Origin: Nansenia antarctica
Lineage: Eukaryota; Chordata; Actinopteri; Argentiniformes; Microstomatidae
DNA length: 64,000 nt
NCBI GenBank assembly: GCA_963989245.1
Contig: OZ022349.1
Coordinates: 11,496,167-11,560,166 of the forward strand
Reading direction: 5' to 3'
Within the stretch, counting starts at the first letter, position 1; every line of letters starts with the position of its first letter. A program made the translations under genes and the position numbers. Below, piece after piece: positions 57,586-64,000 of the stretch. The notes under the pieces are model-generated. The model made no database searches. It had not been told where the DNA came from and worked only from the letters and a program-made list of their open reading frames with translations.

Positions 57586-58805
57586 ATGGGTTCCTCTAAA
57601 CAGTTGTCCAAGGATGTCAGAATCAAGATAGTTCACTTCCACCATCAAGGAGAAGGCTACAAAAAACTTGCAATGTTTAAAACTATCCATTTCCACTGTC
57701 AGAAACATCATCAGAAAATGGAAAATAAATGGAACAATTGATCAAGGCAAGATCTGTAAGACCAAGAAGAATTTCAGATAGAATGGCCCAAGATCTGGTG
57801 AGAAATGCTCTGAAGAACCCACACATCACTGCAAAAGAGCTGCAAAGAAATTAATAACTAATTAATTAATTTTGCCATTTAGCAGACGCTTTTATCCAAA
57901 GCGACTTACAATTACGAATTACAGGGACATTCCCCCTGGAGTAACTAAGGGCTAAGTGCCTTACCCAAGGGCACACTAGTAGTGGTGTGGCTTCAGGCGG
58001 GATTTGAACTCACAACCTTCCGATCACAAGTCCAACTCACTATCCACTAGACCACCACTACCCCTGACTAGACCACCACTACCCCTGAGAAGAGAAGCAG
58101 ACACCGATCTAGTTGTTCACAGGACAACAATACAGCGTACCTTAAACAACAAAGACCTACATGGCAGAGTTGCCAGAAAGAAGCCTTTCCTACGACCTCA
58201 ACACAAAATTAAGCGTCTGAAGTATGCAAAAAAAAAACTTGAGAAACCTGAAGCCTATTGGAACAATGTGCTTTGGACTGACAAAACCAAAATGTAACTT
58301 TTTGGCCACAAGCAAAGAAGGTATGTTTGGAGAAAAAAAGGTGAAGCATTTGTAGAGAAGAACACCTTGCCAACTGTTAAGCATGGAGGTGGATCCATTA
58401 TGCTTTGGGGTTGTGTAGCAGCTGGTGGCACAGGCAATATTGTGCGGGTGGAAGGAAGAATGGATTCCACCAAATATCAAGACATTCTAGAGGCTAATGT
58501 TTCAAGGTCAGTCCAAAAAATTGAAGTTGAAGAGAGGTTGAAGACAATACCTGAAGTACCTCCAGGAAAGACGGATTAAGGTTTTGGAATGGCCATCACA
58601 GTCCCCAGACTTGAATATTATTGAAAAGATGTGGAGAGATGTCAAACATGCCGTGCATGCAAGGAGGCCGAAGAATATTTCTGAGCTAGAGGTGTTCTGC
58701 CAGGAAGAATGGGGAAAAATTCCCAAAACAAGAATTGAAAGACTCTTAGCTGGCTACAGGAAGCGTTTGCAAGCTGTTATAGTTGCCACTGTTACAAAGT
58801 ACTAG
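57586..58805 (+). pseudogene. Tc1-like transposase pseudogene
   Basis: Starts MGSSKQLSKDVRIKIVHFHH (helix-turn-helix domain) and frameshifts near 57690. It is interrupted by the SINE at 57864-58088. It resumes with RTTIQRTLNNKDLHGRVARK and VLWTDKTKM followed by a stop (58294-58296), then TVKHGGGSIMLWGCVAAGGT. After SRSVQK (about 58520) a deletion removes the second catalytic box (QQDNDPKH-type). The rest reads EWPSQSPDLNIIEKMWRDV and ends VATVTKY-stop at 58805. Confidence 0.85.
57864..58088 (-). mobile_element. tRNA-derived SINE with L2-type tail, nested in Tc1
   Basis: Minus-strand copy of the SINE at 46846-47062. The plus strand shows an AATT-repeat tail, TTTGCCATTTAGCAGACGCT, TTTATCCAAAGCGACTTAC, and ends with the head complement CGGGATTTGAACTC and TATCCACTAGACCACCACTA. 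The last 21 bases of the head are duplicated in tandem (58047-58067 and 58068-58088). Confidence 0.9.
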
Positions 58806-59026
58806 CTGACAGGATTCCCAAACTTTTGCACAAGGCCTTTTTCCTTGTTTTATTATTTTGAAACTGTAAAAATGTACAAATAAAAAGTAATCTTCCTTTA
58901 AAATGTGATGAAATGTGTCATGTTTGACTTGTACCATTTAGAGGTTAGGTTTGCTTCTGTTCACTTAGATATTAATTGTAAAAGGCATTTTGACTAGGGG
59001 TGCCCAAATATTTGCACCCCACTGTA

Positions 59027-59759
59027 CATGGAAGCTCAGGAAATGTCTTTCTTCCATGTGCAATTCTTCCACTTAATCTACCTGGCCTCTGGAGTCATCT
59101 GAGCCAATAGTCGGCGTGTTTAATTGTGTCCATCACGCCCGTTTTGTGTGATTCTAGGCACCGCAAATGGGCGACATGAATGGGTAATTGGACTGACTGG
59201 GTGATGCTGCATGGTTATATGCCACTTTTAACCACACCACACTGCTGAGTAGGCAAGTCCCAAAGTGCTCTGTGACATGACCAATTTGCAAAGTCAGTAG
59301 ACCGGAGAATTATGTTGGCCTTAATCTTGTATAAGGCCATATCAGCTGGGTGTGTGAGAGAAATAAAATACAAAATAAGAGGAAGGAAAGCGGGTAGGCA
59401 AAAGAGGGGTTTGACAGGGACGTAATTACACAGGCCACAAATGACACCCATAATCAGCTTGTTAAGGATGCCGAGGTATAGGCCTCACAGAGAGGAGAGA
59501 AGGATTTAAAACGCTCTGCGTTTGAATTGACTAGGTTGGCTTTGACATTTCACAGCCGTAACGCCGGGGATAACCACAGTGCAGAACGACAACCGAGTTA
59601 GTAAATAGTTATAATACAGGTGCTACATTATAATGGTGTCCGGATATCTCTCTCTATATACCGGTATGTGTTCTTTTGGCTATTGTGTGTGACAATCAGA
59701 AGCCTTCTGACAACAACATCTCTAAATTATTTAGAATAATTCGAAACTCCTGCCACCCC
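59027..59759. other. Unique non-coding sequence
   Basis: No element recognised. Confidence 0.5.
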
Positions 59760-60530
59760 ATGCATACAGTATCATTGAGCCGGGACGCTTGAATAATACA
59801 ACCATTTATTCCCCCACAAGCACTTCACTGCCCCTGAAAAAATGGCACTGGGAAACATCCCTGTGAATCTGTTGTTTAGCCAGATGAGCGCTCCAAGATT
59901 AATATCAACCGTGCACCACAGCCAAAACAGGAGACGCGACAAGCCATATTCAGGAGCACTAAAATGCTCGGCACATCTCAATTCAGACGACGAGTCTCGG
60001 CTAGAAGCTTACAGAAATGAAATTTTAAATGAATGGTTCGGCACGGCGGAGCGTCGTACACAGCTGGAGGAGTCCTATCTCCTAGACGTAATAGCATGGG
60101 TTTTTGTTGCATTTGTGGGGTATTATTAAATCGCCTCCTTGGCTGTCGTTCCTGTAAATAGACTGATGCACTGCTGAACTCTCCTCCAATGTGTTTATAT
60201 ATGAGAGGGGCCTGCATTCTGGCAGGCCGATTCATCCCTTCCAGAGCATACATCAGAGAGCACTTGAACACACAGTAGTTGCTGCCTCTAAAATTGTAAT
60301 GATGTTGGAATGCACTGCTCATTGTTGTATTATGGATGTAGACTCCTTTATAGGGGGATATAAATTGGATAAAGGGATGCAGGTATTTTCGTTTCCACCC
60401 TCCTACGTGTGTTGCATACTTATTATTGTGCCCGTTTACTTTCACTCTTTGAAGTCTGTTTGTCTTGTACAAAGCCGTCAACGTGTACATTGTTTAAGCT
60501 CCATACACATACTTGAGATCTCAATTTAAC
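59760..60530. promoter_or_regulatory. Possible conserved non-coding block
   Basis: Repeat-free block with open frames of 95, 112 (plus) and 170 (minus) codons that resemble no known protein and lack a shared gene structure. Contains CAAGATTAATATCAACC, TTTAAATGAATGG and TATATGAGAGGGG. It could be a cluster of conserved non-coding elements. A coding exon is less likely but not excluded. Confidence 0.25.
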
Positions 60531-61323
60531 ACACAATCAGCCAGCTACAATAACTTGCATTACTACAGTATGTTTTATTATTATTATTATTATTATCAGC
60601 AGGGCATTTCGTTACTTAATTATGCGGTGCGTACAATACAGTAAATACAGAATTCGCTCAGGCAATTTCTTTCGGGATTTGAGTTGTTGTTGCATTTACA
60701 AATTACACCAATTAAAGTGCAAGAGGTAGGCCTACTCAAGTGTATTGCCTGTGCTATGTTTTCATGGACGTTATTAGATCTAGATTCGCTCATTAGTCAA
60801 AGATGCTCTCTTTGCACATACACCTCAAGAGGCACTCAGTCTACTTGATTTCATGCTGTGTATTCATGCACACACGCGCACGCACACACATGCGCACGCA
60901 CCCACACACACTTTCACCAGGCCATCTCCTGCTCTGCTCCAGATCTGAAGCAGCCTTCTGAAGCCCACTCTGATGTAGCTCTCTCTCTCTTTCATTAAAG
61001 GGATGGATCAGAGTATTTCCATGTTGAGGTGAAATATCATCTTACCTTGAGTTGTCCTCAAGGGCCAGCAGTGAAAGCTTCACAAGCTAACAGTTAGCCG
61101 CGCCCTCTCCGATAGACAGGAGTCCAACAGACCTTAAGTAAGCATCGTTTAAATGACATGGCAAAATGTCCTCAGAGACATTTTAAATAAAGGTTTCTGA
61201 TATTTAACATGAAAATAGTCTGAACCATTCCTTTAATAAGCAGAAATCCTTCCATATGCATAGCTATGAGGATTGTAATTACAGCACATGACGGACAAAG
61301 TAAGACATACAAGGCTTAGCAGT

Positions 61324-61325
<2 letters not shown>
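60531..61325. other. Unique non-coding sequence
   Basis: Contains a (TTA)n run at 60573-60596 and a CA/CG-rich run at 60868-60910. Nothing else recognised. Confidence 0.5.

Positions 61326-61416
<91 letters not shown>
61326..61416. repeat. (GA)n microsatellite, about 45 units
   Basis: Uninterrupted 90-bp purine run. The opposite strand reads as poly-Ser/Leu frames, which are not genes. Confidence 0.97.
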
Positions 61417-61419
<3 letters not shown>

Positions 61420-62123
61420 CATAGACATACAGAAGTCACCAGCAGGAGGTCTGTCTCTGCACACACCATCCCCATCAAACTGACAACATGCGGAGACAAG
61501 CGCGCAGGACTCCAGCTATCGTGGAGCTAGCACACCGCAATATTTGTTTCTCTGCCTGTCACAGCGGCGGTTGTTATCAGACATGTTATTGTATACTGTG
61601 TTAAACACAGTAGTCGCGCAGTTGTAGGTGTAATTACTGACACACTTTGACTACGCTTCACACTGACACTGTCATGTCTCACTGACACTGTCATGTCTCA
61701 CTGACAGTGCCTCACAGATTGTTTACTTCTATGCCGCCATAGGAGTTTCTCAAACAAGGCTTTTTCTTTAGGCGAAACGGTAATGATTTCAAAAAGTCTG
61801 AAGTCTTGGTGCCGGAAGTGTCCGCACTCCGCAGTGACGATGGTGGAGGATGAATGAAACCATCCTTTATTTTTCTGTTGTGAGACTGCTGGTTGTTTTA
61901 TTTACTTACAGAAATAGGGGGGTGGAATGCATGGTCTATTTACTAGGCCAGGTCCATTAGGCAGCAAACACATGCTCCTGTATGGAATGCTTGCTTGGGG
62001 GAAAAATGGATTTGCAGGGGAATATGTGAACTGTGAAGTTGTGAATCTGAGGAGAACATAAATCAAGCTGCCAAGGGGTCACTCCTTTCTCCCCAGCCTA
62101 CAGTAGCAGGATGTAGCATGTAT
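61417..62123. other. Unique non-coding sequence
   Basis: A 20-bp piece with CACTGACACTGTCATGTCT is repeated in tandem at about 61660-61705. Otherwise nothing recognised. Confidence 0.5.
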
Positions 62124-62139
62124 GTATGTATGTATGTAT

Positions 62140-62579
62140 TGTAGCGAACGGAAACTGGTAGTGTAACTCGCCCCATGCGGGAGTCGAACCCCGACCTCCC
62201 GCATAACCGCCGGCCGCGCTAACCACAACACCAAGAGAGTTAACTCCCTTGGAGGAGCTGTTAACGGGGCCTCATACAGGATCGTTACACTATCCTCACC
62301 GTTCGGGAGAGCGTGCCCTCACGCTTCACTATGTCAAGTCCCTCACGTGGACACGCCTCTCCGATGGCCTTCCTTCCATCCCAACTTTCTGACACCAGTG
62401 TAGCAAACGGGAACTGGTAGTGTAACTCGCCCCATGCGGGAGTTGAACCCCGATCTCCCGCATAACCGCCGGCCGCGCTAACCCCAACACAATGGTTAGC
62501 GCGGCCATCGGTTATGTGGGAGGTCGGGGTTCGACTCCCGCATGGGGCGAGTTACACTAGAAGATTCCCGTTCGCTACA
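62140..62579. mobile_element. Composite tRNA-like element with inverted ends in a GTAT microsatellite
   Basis: A 440-bp insert bounded by TGTAGCGAACGG and its complement CCGTTCGCTACA, sitting inside a (GTAT)n run (62118-62139 and 62580-62596). It holds three tRNA-like heads with A box TGGTTAGCGCGG and B box GGGTTCGACTCCC. Two are on the minus strand (about 62150-62235 and 62405-62484) and one on the plus strand (62494-62570). The second and third form a palindrome with roughly 85-base arms and a 9-10-base spacer (CCAACACAA). About 110 bp at 62285-62398 is of unknown origin. Confidence 0.8.
62399..62579. repeat. Inverted repeat of tRNA-like units
   Basis: Arms at 62399-62484 and 62494-62579, roughly 90 percent matched by eye, meeting head to head. 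Transcribed, it would fold into a hairpin whose stem is a tRNA-derived sequence. Confidence 0.85.
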
Positions 62580-62789
62580 GTATGTATGTATGTATGCAGA
62601 GTCTGGGTTCATTCACCGATAATGTGAACTGAAGTGAGAGTGCATGTGTGGTCTAAAGCAGTGTCAGCTCTTAAGCCAGTCAGCTAAATCAGTAACTTAC
62701 TACATCTCCTCTGCATGGTATTTATTATCTCTATCCCTCTGCCTCTCTCTCTCTATATAGATCTCTCTTTCTTTCTCTCTCTCTATCTC

Positions 62790-62804
62790 ACACACACACA
62801 CACA

Positions 62805-62895
<91 letters not shown>

Positions 62896-62966
62896 AGACA
62901 CACAGACACACACACACACACACACACCCAGACACACACACACACAGACACACACACACACACACA

Positions 62967-63005
<39 letters not shown>
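62790..63005. repeat. (CA)n / (ACGC)n array
   Basis: (CA)n, then about 10 ACGC units (62804-62848), then (CA)n with CAGA interruptions to 63005. All alternating purine-pyrimidine apart from the CAGA steps. Confidence 0.95.
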
Positions 63006-63755
<750 letters not shown>

Positions 63756-64000
63756 AACACTGTTCTCTTCACTCCACTGGTTCTAGGTGGGGTTAACAAC
63801 ATCAAACGCCCTTGGATTTCAGCCTAACCCCACAGGGCAAAGTACAGTAGAAGAAGAACGGTTGAGGTCAGAGGAAGCTCCACTCAGTTGCTCAACCCTC
63901 AGGCCACCCCTGAACTGACCCTCTGACCTCACCTGAGCTGACCGATAGTCCAATTTAGGAAGAGGTGGTTCAGTCAACTGGGTCTGTGTGATGAAGAGCC

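Larger units (their letters stand above)
57223..59024 (+). mobile_element. Tc1-like transposon with nested SINE
   Basis: About 1.8 kb between TA dinucleotides (57221-57222 and 59025-59026). Ends read CAGTCGGGTGCAAAAATTTG and, reversed, CAGTGGGGTGCAAATATTTG. Both continue as GGCACCCCT, with inverted repeats of about 200 bp (for example AAACTTTTGCACAAGG near the right arm's inner end). The interior is a broken transposase gene, and a SINE lies at 57864-58088. Not autonomous. Confidence 0.92.

Noticed and set aside
61233..61499. Ser/Leu-rich membrane-like protein
   Set aside because: Translation of the GA microsatellite.

Overview
The window looks like intergenic or intronic DNA from a ray-finned fish. 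It has long CA/GT microsatellites, no bacterial-style gene packing, L2- and Rex1/CR1-like LINE tails, tRNA-derived SINEs with L2-type tails, several Tc1-like transposons and hAT-type MITEs. Two elements resemble repeats I know from salmonids and their relatives: the HpaI-like SINE heads and tails at 26.9 and 47.7 kb, and the short repeat family at 17.4 and 29.8 kb that begins with a GTGGAGG-type end. A salmoniform or esociform species is therefore my best guess. That is inferred from remembered repeat families and was not tested. I found no host protein-coding gene, rRNA, functional tRNA or CRISPR array that I can support.

Layout. 1-1.24 kb: 3' part of an L2 LINE. 3.1-3.65 kb: 29-bp minisatellite. 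6.5-6.8 kb: hAT MITE with its target duplication. 8.3-9.2 kb: Rex1/CR1-like LINE interrupted by a tail-only copy of its own family. 11.5-12.0 kb: Tc1-like transposase fragment whose terminal 40-mer has become a tandem array. 13-18 kb: mostly unique sequence with CA/GT tracts and possible conserved islands. 18.2-19.8 kb: second L2 copy. 21.3-22.5 kb: AT-rich unique block rich in homeodomain-type TAATTA sites. 23.2-24.8 kb: Tc1 element with long inverted repeats and a foreign insert. 26.3-27.3 kb: two related foldback elements around a SINE. 29.4-32.8 kb: SINEs, a MITE, a LINE 3' end and two more tail-only insertions. 33-38 kb: mostly unique, with a strong G-quadruplex motif and a small mariner-type MITE. 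38.5-39.0 kb: Tc1 relative of the 11.5 kb copy. 39-45 kb: almost repeat-free. 45.4-47.85 kb: two minus-strand LINEs, each hit by a SINE, then a third SINE. 48.5 kb: a perfect 85-bp-arm palindromic hAT MITE. 54.2-55.3 kb: 30-bp minisatellite abutting a Tc1 remnant. 56.4-59.0 kb: LINE 3' end with a tRNA-like insert, then a 1.8-kb Tc1 element carrying a SINE. 59.8-60.5 kb: unique block open on both strands. 61.3-63.8 kb: long GA and CA arrays around a tRNA-like hairpin element placed inside a GTAT microsatellite.

How the parts relate. LINEs of the L2 and Rex1/CR1 types are the likely source of the machinery that moved the SINEs and tail-only fragments, because those insertions carry LINE-type 3' tails and in some cases short target duplications. 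The DNA transposons here are all non-autonomous or broken. The most notable signals are the tail-only retrotransposition events (93, 56 and perhaps 34 bp long), the perfect hAT palindrome, the tRNA-stem hairpin element, and the paired foldback elements. Coordinates of degenerate repeats are good to about 10-30 bases. Family names rest on recognised motifs only; no database search was possible.
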